NCBI GenBank assembly: GCA_036275695.1
Contig: DASUDI010000007.1
Span: 1-13,402, forward strand
DNA: 13,402 nucleotides
From: Damh-18 sp036275695
GTDB lineage: Bacteria; Patescibacteriota; Minisyncoccia; Phycocordibacterales; UBA918
Direction of reading: 5' to 3'
Within the stretch, counting starts at the first letter, position 1. The number at the start of each line of letters is the position of its first letter. Below, piece after piece: positions 1 to 6,331 of the stretch. Under the pieces are notes generated by a model, which saw only the letters and a list, made by a program, of their open reading frames with translations, made no database searches and was not told the origin of the DNA. Made by a program: the position numbers and the translations under genes.

Positions 1-1
1 C

Positions 2-619
2 AGCGGAACTGCGATGGTAGCTATCCTTGGCGATACGCTTGTTACAGCAGCCGTTGATGCAACACTCACGTTTACCGTAAGTGGTGTGGGGTCAGGGCAG
101 ACTGTCAATGGTAGTCCGACTACGACCGCCGCAGCATCAACGGGGACTACCCTTCCATTCGGAACATTATCAGCTGGAACATCAAAGACGCTTGGTCAAG
201 ATCTTACGGTCGCCACAAACGCACGAAACGGTTATGTAGTCACCGTTCAGCAAAGTCAAAATCTTCTCTCTTCAACAGGTGCAGATATTGATGGATTCTC
301 AAATGGTGCGTATACCAATACACCAACTGCATGGGTTTCACCAACTAGTAACATCTCACAAGAGAATACATGGGGTCACTGGGGTCTTACCTCGGATGAT
401 ACTGACCTTTGGGGTTCGGGTAGCAACTTCGGTTCAAATCAGTGGGTCTCAGCAAGTACCACGGCACGTGCTATCATGGCACACAATGGTCCTGCCGATG
501 GTGTAACTGACAACATTGGCGCAGCACGAATTGGTTATCAGGTACAAATCTCAGCACTTCAGGAAGCGGGTGACGACTACAACACTACGCTTACTTACAT
601 CGCAACACCTACATTTTAG
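2..619 (+). CDS. C-terminal end of a secreted beta-rich surface protein (partial)
   Basis: The frame is open from the left edge (first whole codon at base 2) to a TAG at 617-619, giving 205 visible residues. The ATG at base 14 is internal, so this is the end of a longer protein. The visible part is rich in Thr, Ser, Gly and Asn, has no cysteine, and alternates hydrophobic and polar residues as in a beta-sandwich. It contains an LPFGTL segment followed by QDLTVATNA and NGYVVTVQ, then a Trp-rich stretch (NTWGHWGLTSDD). The FG-T-L / NGY-VTV layout recalls the WxL-type surface domain of Firmicutes, and a DUF916-like gene follows downstream, but two true WxL motifs are not seen. No enzyme motif or C-terminal membrane anchor is visible. 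The function is unknown; an extracellular structural role is inferred. A strong terminator 20 bases after the stop ends the transcript. Confidence 0.8.
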   Translation, partial: SGTAMVAILGDTLVTAAVDATLTFTVSGVGSGQTVNGSPTTTAAASTGTTLPFGTLSAGTSKTLGQDLTVATNARNGYVVTVQQSQNLLSSTGADIDGFSNGAYTNTPTAWVSPTSNISQENTWGHWGLTSDDTDLWGSGSNFGSNQWVSASTTARAIMAHNGPADGVTDNIGAARIGYQVQISALQEAGDDYNTTLTYIATPTF

Positions 620-639
620 TTAATTTGAAATTAGGTAAA

Positions 640-673
640 CATCAAAAAACTCCCACATGGGAGTTTTTTGATG
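640..673 (+). terminator. Intrinsic terminator, perfect 16-bp inverted repeat
   Basis: Bases 640-655 and 658-673 form a perfect 16-base inverted repeat with a 2-base centre. The core stem CTCCCA/TGGGAG is followed by TTTTTT and preceded by AAAAAA, so it can end transcription from either side. It lies 20 bases after the stop at 619 and separates that gene from the promoter at 717. Confidence 0.93.
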
Positions 674-716
674 TTATGTACATTAATAGTGTGTCCCACT
701 ATATTCCTTATGTTAC

Positions 717-722
717 TATAAT
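717..722 (+). promoter_or_regulatory. -10 element (TATAAT) for the gene at 731
   Basis: A consensus TATAAT ends 8 bases before the ATG at 731. With normal spacing transcription would start within about two bases of the start codon, giving a leaderless or nearly leaderless mRNA. No TTGACA-like -35 is seen about 17 bases upstream and there is no Shine-Dalgarno. Confidence 0.6.
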
Positions 723-730
723 CCAGTCCT

Positions 731-1798
731 ATGTTTTTTTCACACAAAAATTTATTTGTCGCCACATTTATTTTGTTGGCATTTGTTAATGTAATTTCAA
801 CGGCGCGCGCACAAGAGGGGAGTGGAATTACAATAATTCCCGCAAGTATTGAGAAGCCAGCTGACCCTGGTACTACCTTAAACGAGACTCTGAAAGTCAC
901 CAACGAGAGTCAGGAAGAGAGGGAGTACTATATATACAAGCGAGATATTAAAGGAGTTGAGGAAGGAGGTGTTCCTGTATTTGCCGAGGAGGGTGCGGAA
1001 AAAACAGGATACGAAATGTCTGAATGGATAGCGCTCCCCAGCGATAAAATTAAAATTGGTGCGCAGCAATCAGTTGAAATACCAGTGGTACTAAACATCC
1101 CTCAGGAAGCAACCCCGGGAAGTCATTTTGCAGGCGTTTTTGTGTCACTGGAACCTCCGCGTCTTCGCGAAATGGGAGCGGGAGTTGGGTATGAGATTGC
1201 GTCTGTGTTTAGTATTCGTATCAGCGGGGATATAGACGACAGCGCGCGCATTCGCTCGCTCTCGACTGATAAACTTGTGTATAGTAGCAAAAAGGTTGAA
1301 TTTGTCGCTCGTGTTGAAAACCAAGGAAATATTCTTATACGACCACGTGGCCCACTTACTATTACGAGCATGTTCGGAAAGAAGGAGGTTGTTACGGTTA
1401 ATGATAACCTCGCAGGAGTCTTTCCTAAATCTGCTCGCGATTTGAAATTTACCTGGGAATCAGAGGGTACGGGATTTGGCAAATATGAGGCCGTGCTTGC
1501 GCTCGTGTATGATGGTGAAGATGGGCAGAGAACTATTGATGCTACGCATACATTTTGGGTGTTTCCGACAAAAATACTTCTCTCGGTACTTGGAGGATTT
1601 TTATTGATATTTATGCTAGGTTACGCGCTAACAAAGTATTACATTCGACAGGCGGTCATGCGCGCGTCTGGTGGAAAACGTGTTGTATCTCAGCGATATC
1701 GTAAACAAGTGGGTGTATCACGATTTGCGTTTGTGTTTGTGTCAGTAATGACTGTTATCGTTATATTCCTCATCATCATGCTCATTCTGATCGCGTAG
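731..1798 (+). CDS. DUF916-like (WxL-associated) membrane-anchored surface protein
   Basis: This 355-residue protein has a signal peptide (about 1-27, ending in the Ala-x-Ala-type site ARA before QEG). Its extracellular part resembles the DUF916 / WxL-peptidoglycan-binding family. Family-like features are an opening ITIIPASIEKPADPG, an NESQEEREYYIY strand, a W-I-A-L-P segment near residue 98, and IPQEATPGSHFAGVFVS near 123-140. A second Ig-like domain covers about 180-275. Two membrane helices follow (about 282-301 and 332-355) around a strongly basic cytoplasmic loop, so the C terminus ends in or just outside the membrane. In Firmicutes this family occurs with WxL proteins in surface clusters and is thought to hold them at the cell wall. 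The same role here, perhaps for the protein ending at 619, is inference. The start is fixed by the signal peptide and the TATAAT just before it. An enzymatic role is unlikely. Confidence 0.8.
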   Translation: MFFSHKNLFVATFILLAFVNVISTARAQEGSGITIIPASIEKPADPGTTLNETLKVTNESQEEREYYIYKRDIKGVEEGGVPVFAEEGAEKTGYEMSEWIALPSDKIKIGAQQSVEIPVVLNIPQEATPGSHFAGVFVSLEPPRLREMGAGVGYEIASVFSIRISGDIDDSARIRSLSTDKLVYSSKKVEFVARVENQGNILIRPRGPLTITSMFGKKEVVTVNDNLAGVFPKSARDLKFTWESEGTGFGKYEAVLALVYDGEDGQRTIDATHTFWVFPTKILLSVLGGFLLIFMLGYALTKYYIRQAVMRASGGKRVVSQRYRKQVGVSRFAFVFVSVMTVIVIFLIIMLILIA

Positions 1799-1800
1799 TG

Positions 1801-1809
1801 TGATATACT
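1801..1809 (+). promoter_or_regulatory. Extended -10 (TG-N-TATACT) for the gene at 1816
   Basis: TATACT at 1804-1809 is preceded by TG at 1801-1802, an extended -10 arrangement. It ends 6 bases before the ATG at 1816, so transcription would start at the A of the start codon. It lies 3 bases after the stop of the preceding gene. Confidence 0.6.
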
Positions 1810-1815
1810 TTTTGT

Positions 1816-2220
1816 ATGGAAGTAACTAGATACCATAAGTTTCTACGTTCATCACTCGTTGTGGTGACACTGATGCTTGTGTTTGATAGTGGCGCACTCT
1901 CACCATTTACAAAACAACTTTCTGACACAACACTTTCATACGTGGCAAATGTGGGAAGTGGTATGTACGCGTCTGTGCCGTCAAATGAACTCAATACACT
2001 TTCAGCTCAATTGCGTGCGGAGCAAGAGTCGCTTAATGCGCGCGAAGCCCTCCTTAATGAGCGTGAAATTTCAGCGCGAAATTTTGACACTCAACGTGCT
2101 GATTATTCTACGTACATTTTGAGTATTATATTATTCATACTCACGTCGCTCGTTATTCTCAATTACGCTATGGATTTTAATCGAGCTAGACGTACGTACT
2201 ATGAAAGCACAGCTCATTAA
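1816..2220 (+). CDS. Small two-TM coiled-coil membrane protein, unknown function
   Basis: This 134-residue protein matches no family I recognise. It has a hydrophobic helix at about 11-29 and a second at about 98-117. Between them is an extracytoplasmic stretch including a charged heptad-like helix at about 58-92 rich in Glu, Arg, Leu and Ala (LRAEQESLNAREALLNERE), a likely coiled coil. A short basic tail (NRARR) after the second helix suggests both ends are cytoplasmic with the coiled coil outside. If the first helix were cleaved as a signal peptide, the product would be a C-terminally anchored coiled coil. It starts 17 bases after the DUF916-like gene, and its last 20 bases overlap the start of the next gene, so the two are probably co-transcribed. 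An oligomerisation or spacer role at the envelope is inference only. Confidence 0.75.
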   Translation: MEVTRYHKFLRSSLVVVTLMLVFDSGALSPFTKQLSDTTLSYVANVGSGMYASVPSNELNTLSAQLRAEQESLNAREALLNEREISARNFDTQRADYSTYILSIILFILTSLVILNYAMDFNRARRTYYESTAH

Positions 2221-3007
2221 AGGTGTCTTTGTGGTGGGTGGCGCGGTACTTTTTTCAACACTCGGCATTTTTGCCTCTGATGCATTACAGGGTATCGATG
2301 GTGAACTACATCTGGGGAGTGTGGGAAAAGCAAAGGTTTGTAAGGAGGGTTCAATATTTATGCAGGGACCACGGGGTATGTTGTGTGTTGATCAGTATGA
2401 GGCGAGCCCTTCACCAAAATGTGCTTTTAAGAATGTCGCGAACGTAATGCAGAGTGAAGAAAACTTGAAGTCAGCAGACTGTTATGCTGTGTCTCGTAAA
2501 GACGTGATTCCATGGAACTTCATCTCGCTTCCACAAGCACAGCGGGCGTGTGCCGCGACAGGAAAGCGTCTTCCCACCAGTGAGGAGTGGTATCGTCTCG
2601 CGTTAGGTACGATTGAGACATCATGCGTCGTAAATGAGTCATCGGTCAAAGTGACGGGAGTGAGTGAGTGCACGTCAGCGCTGGGAGTTTATGATGCCGT
2701 TGGTAATGTATGGGAATGGGTCGATGCGCATGTCCAAGGTAATAATTTTGACGGAAGAGTACTACCCGGCGAGGGGTTTGTGACATCGGTTGATGCCAAC
2801 GGCGTGGCGCTTTCGTCGGGTGTTTCTGCTGACGTATTGTATGGAAAAGATTATTTTTGGTCTAAGCAAGATGGTGTATTTGGTGTAATTCGCGGTGGAT
2901 TTTATGGAAGTGGTGATGATGCGGGAATATATACCTTAAATGCGGCAATTGAAACATCATTCGCAACACAAGGAGTGGGATTTCGGTGCGTGGAAGACGT
3001 GCTCTAA
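2201..3007 (+). CDS. Exported FGE-sulfatase (SUMF1)-fold protein, paralogue A
   Basis: This 268-residue protein has an N-terminal hydrophobic helix (about 5-26) as signal peptide or anchor, followed by a domain of the formylglycine-generating-enzyme/SUMF1 family, which has a C-type-lectin-like fold. Family hallmarks are CVDQYEAS near 62-69, GKRLPTSEEW at 121-130, GNVWEWV at 168-174, an IRGG at 230-233, and a terminal GFRC with Cys263. The copper-binding catalytic cysteines of aerobic FGE should lie between RGG and GFRC. That stretch holds none, so sulfatase activation is unlikely; a structural or ligand-binding role is inferred. Eight cysteines outside the signal region are all conserved in the neighbour at 3035, suggesting disulfides outside the membrane. 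The start overlaps the previous gene by 20 bases. No Shine-Dalgarno or clear -10 is present, consistent with co-transcription with the preceding gene. Confidence 0.82.
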   Translation: MKAQLIKGVFVVGGAVLFSTLGIFASDALQGIDGELHLGSVGKAKVCKEGSIFMQGPRGMLCVDQYEASPSPKCAFKNVANVMQSEENLKSADCYAVSRKDVIPWNFISLPQAQRACAATGKRLPTSEEWYRLALGTIETSCVVNESSVKVTGVSECTSALGVYDAVGNVWEWVDAHVQGNNFDGRVLPGEGFVTSVDANGVALSSGVSADVLYGKDYFWSKQDGVFGVIRGGFYGSGDDAGIYTLNAAIETSFATQGVGFRCVEDVL

Positions 3008-3021
3008 TTCTAAAATGTTTG

Positions 3022-3027
3022 TATACT
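3022..3027 (+). promoter_or_regulatory. -10 element (TATACT) for the gene at 3035
   Basis: TATACT ends 7 bases before the ATG at 3035, predicting a transcript that begins at or next to the start codon. No -35 or Shine-Dalgarno is seen in the 27-base gap after the previous stop. Confidence 0.55.
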
Positions 3028-3034
3028 TATTACT

Positions 3035-3838
3035 ATGAAGTGGGGTAAGGTCGTATTGGTTATTTTTGGTGCGCTCATTATTACCGCGCTCGGCATTGAT
3101 GCGGCTGATACATTGCGCGGAAATGAAGGCACCCTCCTTTCGCAGGTCATTGGAGCCAGAGAAGGATCCTGCCCCCAAGGTATGGTGTCACTCGAACGTG
3201 TGCCCGGTATCTCATGTGTCGATCAATATGAGGCGTCAGCGGGTGAGAAATGTCCCGTATTGTCCCCAAGTCAGATTTTGGGAACGCAACAAAATTTAGA
3301 GGATGGTTCGTGTAAATCAGTCTCAATAGAGGGTGCTGACCCGTGGCGTTTTGTATCAAGAGAGCAGGCAATGCAATTATGTGCCCGCGACGGTAAGCGT
3401 TTGCCAACAAGTGCGGAATGGTATGGCATTAGCCTCGGTATGGTGGATGTCGAGGATTCATGTAACGTAAACACGCAGGAACACGCAAAAACAGGCACAT
3501 ATAGTGCGTGCGCAACACAGGAGTTTGTGTATGATCTTGTTGGTAATATGTGGGAGTGGGTGAGTGATGACGTTATTGATGGAACATATAATATGCGCTC
3601 TCTTCCTGAGTCTGGATACGTGTCACAAGTTGATGCGTACGGTATGGCTACTGCGATCCATACCGATGCACAGGCATTGTTTGGTGATGATTACTTCTGG
3701 TCACGGAATGATGGTGCGTATGGCATTATTCGTGGTGGATATTACGCGAGCGGCAAGGATGCTGGTGTATATGCTGCTCATGCTGATACGCCACCAAATT
3801 CAGGTAGTGCGGGAATCGGGTTTCGTTGTGTTAGATAA
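3035..3838 (+). CDS. Exported FGE-sulfatase (SUMF1)-fold protein, paralogue B
   Basis: This 267-residue protein is a tandem paralogue of the one encoded at 2201 and is collinear over its whole length. It has a hydrophobic N-terminal helix (about 5-24) followed by a conserved A-D-x-L-x-G segment. Then come SCVDQYEAS (60-68), GKRLPTSAEW (120-129), GNMWEWV (170-176), IRGG (232-235) and GFRC with Cys265. All eight cysteines match those of paralogue A, and the segments DDYFW and YGIIRGGYY are close to their counterparts there. As in A, the stretch between RGG and GFRC has no cysteine, so the classical FGE copper site is missing. The shared fold is known to serve as a binding scaffold in other proteins, so ligand binding at the cell surface is the best guess. 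The 27-base gap contains its own -10-like element. Divergence at most non-motif positions indicates an old duplication. Confidence 0.83.
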   Translation: MKWGKVVLVIFGALIITALGIDAADTLRGNEGTLLSQVIGAREGSCPQGMVSLERVPGISCVDQYEASAGEKCPVLSPSQILGTQQNLEDGSCKSVSIEGADPWRFVSREQAMQLCARDGKRLPTSAEWYGISLGMVDVEDSCNVNTQEHAKTGTYSACATQEFVYDLVGNMWEWVSDDVIDGTYNMRSLPESGYVSQVDAYGMATAIHTDAQALFGDDYFWSRNDGAYGIIRGGYYASGKDAGVYAAHADTPPNSGSAGIGFRCVR

Positions 3839-3881
3839 GCTGTTATACATATTTACGTATCCATAACTCTCAAGAATACGT

Positions 3882-3887
3882 TAAGAT
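3882..3887 (+). promoter_or_regulatory. -10-like element (TAAGAT) for the gene at 3895
   Basis: TAAGAT fits a TAnnnT -10 pattern and ends 7 bases before the ATG at 3895, the same spacing as at 1816 and 3035. It is a weaker match than the others. No -35 or Shine-Dalgarno is visible. Confidence 0.45.
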
Positions 3888-3894
3888 AGATACT

Positions 3895-5778
3895 ATGAGT
3901 GTTTTGGGTATTCCGACAGGAGCTAGTGTCCGGTTTGCTTCATTTTTAGGAGTGTCTTTAGTGTGTATGATTGCGCTACTCTATGTTGCGCACGCTGCTA
4001 CCATACAGACGTATAGCGATCGACTTTCAAATTCCGCAATAAACGAAGAGTCAAATCATACAATCACCTTCACCACGAAAGTGGCGATCCCGGCAGGTGG
4101 TATCGTGCGCTTTACGCCACATGATGGAGCATTCACTATTCCCACATCAAATTTTGATGCTGACAACGTAACCATTTCTACTGATACAGGATCAGGATTT
4201 ATTTTGAGAAATTCAACAACTACCCAGAGTGCGACGGAAGATGGTGTCTCAATTACTCCAGGTTCGTCTGGTAATATTCAAATAAACCTCAATACAACTA
4301 CGGGTATTTCTGCTAATACGCGTGTAAAACTCGAAGTCGGGAAACACACATTGCTTGCAACAAGTACTGATGCGGCAATTTTGAACCCAAATGCGACCGG
4401 TACCTTTCAGTACATCATAACTGCTGGTGATGGTATTGATGATACAAGCGTCATTGGTCTGTATGCGATAACAGAAAAAGTGTACGTAGGTGATGTGGAT
4501 ACACGAGAGACTATTCCGCCTTTTCGTTTTAATGGCGCTCCGACGGGAGATATATCGGGAACATCTATCTCGGTAGAGGTATCGTTGCGTACCGATGAGT
4601 TTGCTCGGTGCCGGTATGCAACTACGCCAGGAATTGGATACCTCTCTATGGTAAATGAGTTTTCACAGACAAATTATTCCGCTGTACATTCAAAAATATT
4701 ACCAGTGACCGCGACAACTACTTCACAAACATATGATTTCTATGTTCGCTGTATTGATGATGAGGGAAACTTCAACACTGATGACTACCATATTACATTT
4801 GTTATCTTACCCATACCTGAAGGTGTTCCTGGGGATGAAGGGGCAATTGAGGGAGAGGGCTCAGGTACTGGGGAGGGATCTGGCGACTCAGATCCTGGAA
4901 CTGGTGATCCTTCTGGTGGGGATGATGCAAGTGGAGGATCGTCTGGTGGCGGTGGTGGGGGAGGTGGTGGTGGTGGAGGAGGATCTAGTAGTGGTGGCGA
5001 TTCAGGAAGCGGTGGATTTGAGGGTACAAGTAAGCCGTATCAAAGTGGAGATGGTCAGGTGACGATACGAGGATACGCATTCCCCAATAGTAAGGTCGTT
5101 GCATTAGTAGATGGAAAGAAAGCGGGTGAAATAAGTGCCAGCGGTAGCGGTTCGTTCGAGTTTGTGCTTAGTGAAATTGCACGGGGTGCGTACTCATTTG
5201 GAGTTTATGCGACAGATAAAGACGGAATAAAGTCTAGTACATTTAGCACCACGTTTACCGTCACTGGTGCACGAGAATCGGTACTTTCAAACATTAATGT
5301 GATGCCGTCAGTTCAAATTACACCTGACCCTGTTAGTCCCGGCTCGCCCATTACCATAAGTGGATATACCATACCAAACGCTACGGTTACCATCGAGAAT
5401 CAAAATGACAAGTCGAGCGCAAGTTTAAAAACATTCACCACGACGTCAGGAGCAAATGGTGCATGGAGTGTGCAGGTTGAGACAACTGGATTTTCACCGG
5501 GAACCTATAAAGCGCGCGCGAAAGCAAAACAGGACGGGGGACTTTCAATTTCGACGAATTTTTCAGACTTCACGTTTTATGGAGTAGGACAATCAAAAAA
5601 AGTTGCGGGTAGTTCAGACCTTAATCGTGATGGAAAGGTTAATCTTACTGACTTTTCAATATTGCTTTTTTGGTGGAACACAAATGGTGGAAATTCAAGT
5701 CCACCCGCAGACATAAATCAAGACGGGAAGGTAAGTCTTACTGATTTTTCTATTCTTATCTTTAACTGGACCGGCTAG
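3895..5778 (+). CDS. Secreted multidomain protein with C-terminal type I dockerin
   Basis: This 627-residue protein starts with a signal peptide (about 1-34, cleavage after AHA). A beta-rich domain (about 36-195) of the type common in CPR surface proteins follows. A Fn3-like domain (about 205-308) contains two cysteines, in ARCRYA and YVRC. A low-complexity acidic Gly/Ser/Glu linker (about 309-382) includes 13 consecutive Gly. Two bacterial Ig-like domains follow (about 385-463 and 473-570). The C terminus (575-627) is a type I dockerin with two calcium-binding repeats. There is no membrane helix after the signal peptide, so retention at the cell must come from a partner, and a cohesin-bearing membrane protein is encoded about 550 bases downstream. 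No catalytic domain is recognisable, so this is probably a structural or adhesive protein rather than a cellulosomal enzyme. Confidence 0.88.
   Translation: MSVLGIPTGASVRFASFLGVSLVCMIALLYVAHAATIQTYSDRLSNSAINEESNHTITFTTKVAIPAGGIVRFTPHDGAFTIPTSNFDADNVTISTDTGSGFILRNSTTTQSATEDGVSITPGSSGNIQINLNTTTGISANTRVKLEVGKHTLLATSTDAAILNPNATGTFQYIITAGDGIDDTSVIGLYAITEKVYVGDVDTRETIPPFRFNGAPTGDISGTSISVEVSLRTDEFARCRYATTPGIGYLSMVNEFSQTNYSAVHSKILPVTATTTSQTYDFYVRCIDDEGNFNTDDYHITFVILPIPEGVPGDEGAIEGEGSGTGEGSGDSDPGTGDPSGGDDASGGSSGGGGGGGGGGGGGSSSGGDSGSGGFEGTSKPYQSGDGQVTIRGYAFPNSKVVALVDGKKAGEISASGSGSFEFVLSEIARGAYSFGVYATDKDGIKSSTFSTTFTVTGARESVLSNINVMPSVQITPDPVSPGSPITISGYTIPNATVTIENQNDKSSASLKTFTTTSGANGAWSVQVETTGFSPGTYKARAKAKQDGGLSISTNFSDFTFYGVGQSKKVAGSSDLNRDGKVNLTDFSILLFWWNTNGGNSSPPADINQDGKVSLTDFSILIFNWTG
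4945..4983 (+). repeat. Thirteen-glycine tract within an acidic Gly/Ser linker
   Basis: Thirteen consecutive Gly codons use all four GGN codons (seven GGT, four GGA, one GGC, one GGG). They sit within a wider linker at 4819-5030 rich in Gly, Ser, Glu and Asp. The mixed codons suggest the glycine run is kept at the protein level. Length changes of whole codons would not shift the frame. Confidence 0.9.
5617..5775 (+). other. Type I dockerin module (two Ca2+-binding repeats)
   Basis: Repeat 1 reads D575-L-N577-R-D579-G-K-V-N583-L-T-D586 and repeat 2 reads D606-I-N608-Q-D610-G-K-V-S614-L-T-D617. Both have the DxNxDGxVxxxD calcium loop complete, and both continue with FSIL. The positions equivalent to the usual cohesin-recognition pair are Leu-Thr in both repeats, so the two faces look nearly equivalent. 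The protein ends right after repeat 2. Confidence 0.9.
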
Positions 5779-5849
5779 TCTGTTTGCGAGTGTAGTATTC
5801 CGTGATTCGATTTGTGTATAAGTTGTATATATTGAAATAAAAAGTAGCG

Positions 5850-5855
5850 TATAAT
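5850..5855 (+). promoter_or_regulatory. -10 element (TATAAT) for the Hsp20 and cohesin genes
   Basis: A consensus TATAAT ends 8 bases before the ATG at 5864. TTGTAT at 5823-5828 is too distant (21 bases) to be a good -35. The transcript would be leaderless or nearly so and would also carry the cohesin gene, which starts 3 bases after the first gene ends. Confidence 0.6.
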
Positions 5856-5863
5856 ATTTACGT

Positions 5864-6328
5864 ATGTCCTTTTTGCAGAGACTAAAAGGTAGAGGTGTTC
5901 GGACGGAACAACGCCTACAATCGAGCGAGGAAGAAACTGCACTTGATAAAGTAGTCCAACTCGATGTTGATGTGTTTCAGACTACAAATCTCATTGTTGT
6001 ATATGCTCAATCAGCGGGAGCAGAACTTTCTGATATTCATGTTTCGATTGAGGGTGATGCGGATGTGGTACTTATTGAAGGGAAGCGAATGAGACCTACG
6101 CATCTTGCGTTTCCAAAGATAAAGCCAGAAGGTGCATTTTTTACTGAGGAGTGTGTCTGGGGGGATTTTTATCGTCGCATTATACTTCCTGAGAGTGTTG
6201 ATATTTCAAAGGCTGAAGCAAAGGTTAAAAATGGTGTGCTCGTACTTGTCCTGCCACTCCTCCGCCCTGAGGAAAAGGAAAAGGTGAAATTGAAAATACA
6301 AAAGGTCAAGGCAAAATCATCTCGTTAG
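5864..6328 (+). CDS. Hsp20 / alpha-crystallin family small heat-shock protein
   Basis: This 154-residue protein is cytoplasmic, with no signal peptide or membrane helix. After a charged N-terminal arm (about 1-27) comes an alpha-crystallin domain (about 30-137). It has the expected strands, an EGKR turn near 74, a WGDFYRRIILPESVD segment near 100-114, and the hallmark A-K-V-K-N-G-V-L-V at about 119-127 followed by LPLL. The C-terminal tail is highly basic (KVKLKIQKVKAK) and carries a possible I/L-x-I-type anchoring motif (LKI). Small heat-shock proteins bind unfolding proteins without ATP and form oligomers. Its gene is joined to the cohesin gene by a 3-base gap, so the two are almost certainly co-transcribed. 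Why a chaperone sits between the dockerin and cohesin genes is not clear; a link to the coiled-coil cytoplasmic tail of the cohesin protein is possible. Confidence 0.87.
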   Translation: MSFLQRLKGRGVRTEQRLQSSEEETALDKVVQLDVDVFQTTNLIVVYAQSAGAELSDIHVSIEGDADVVLIEGKRMRPTHLAFPKIKPEGAFFTEECVWGDFYRRIILPESVDISKAEAKVKNGVLVLVLPLLRPEEKEKVKLKIQKVKAKSSR

Positions 6329-6331
6329 CGT

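Noticed and set aside
2201..3838. The FGE-fold proteins as targets of a diversity-generating retroelement
   Set aside because: DGR target proteins often use this fold, but no reverse transcriptase or template repeat is in the window, and the stretch before GFRC is not rich in the AAY-derived variation expected.
3841..3864. Imperfect inverted repeat after the second FGE-fold gene
   Set aside because: The arms mismatch in the middle, the stem is nearly all A/T, and no T-run follows, so it does not qualify as a terminator.
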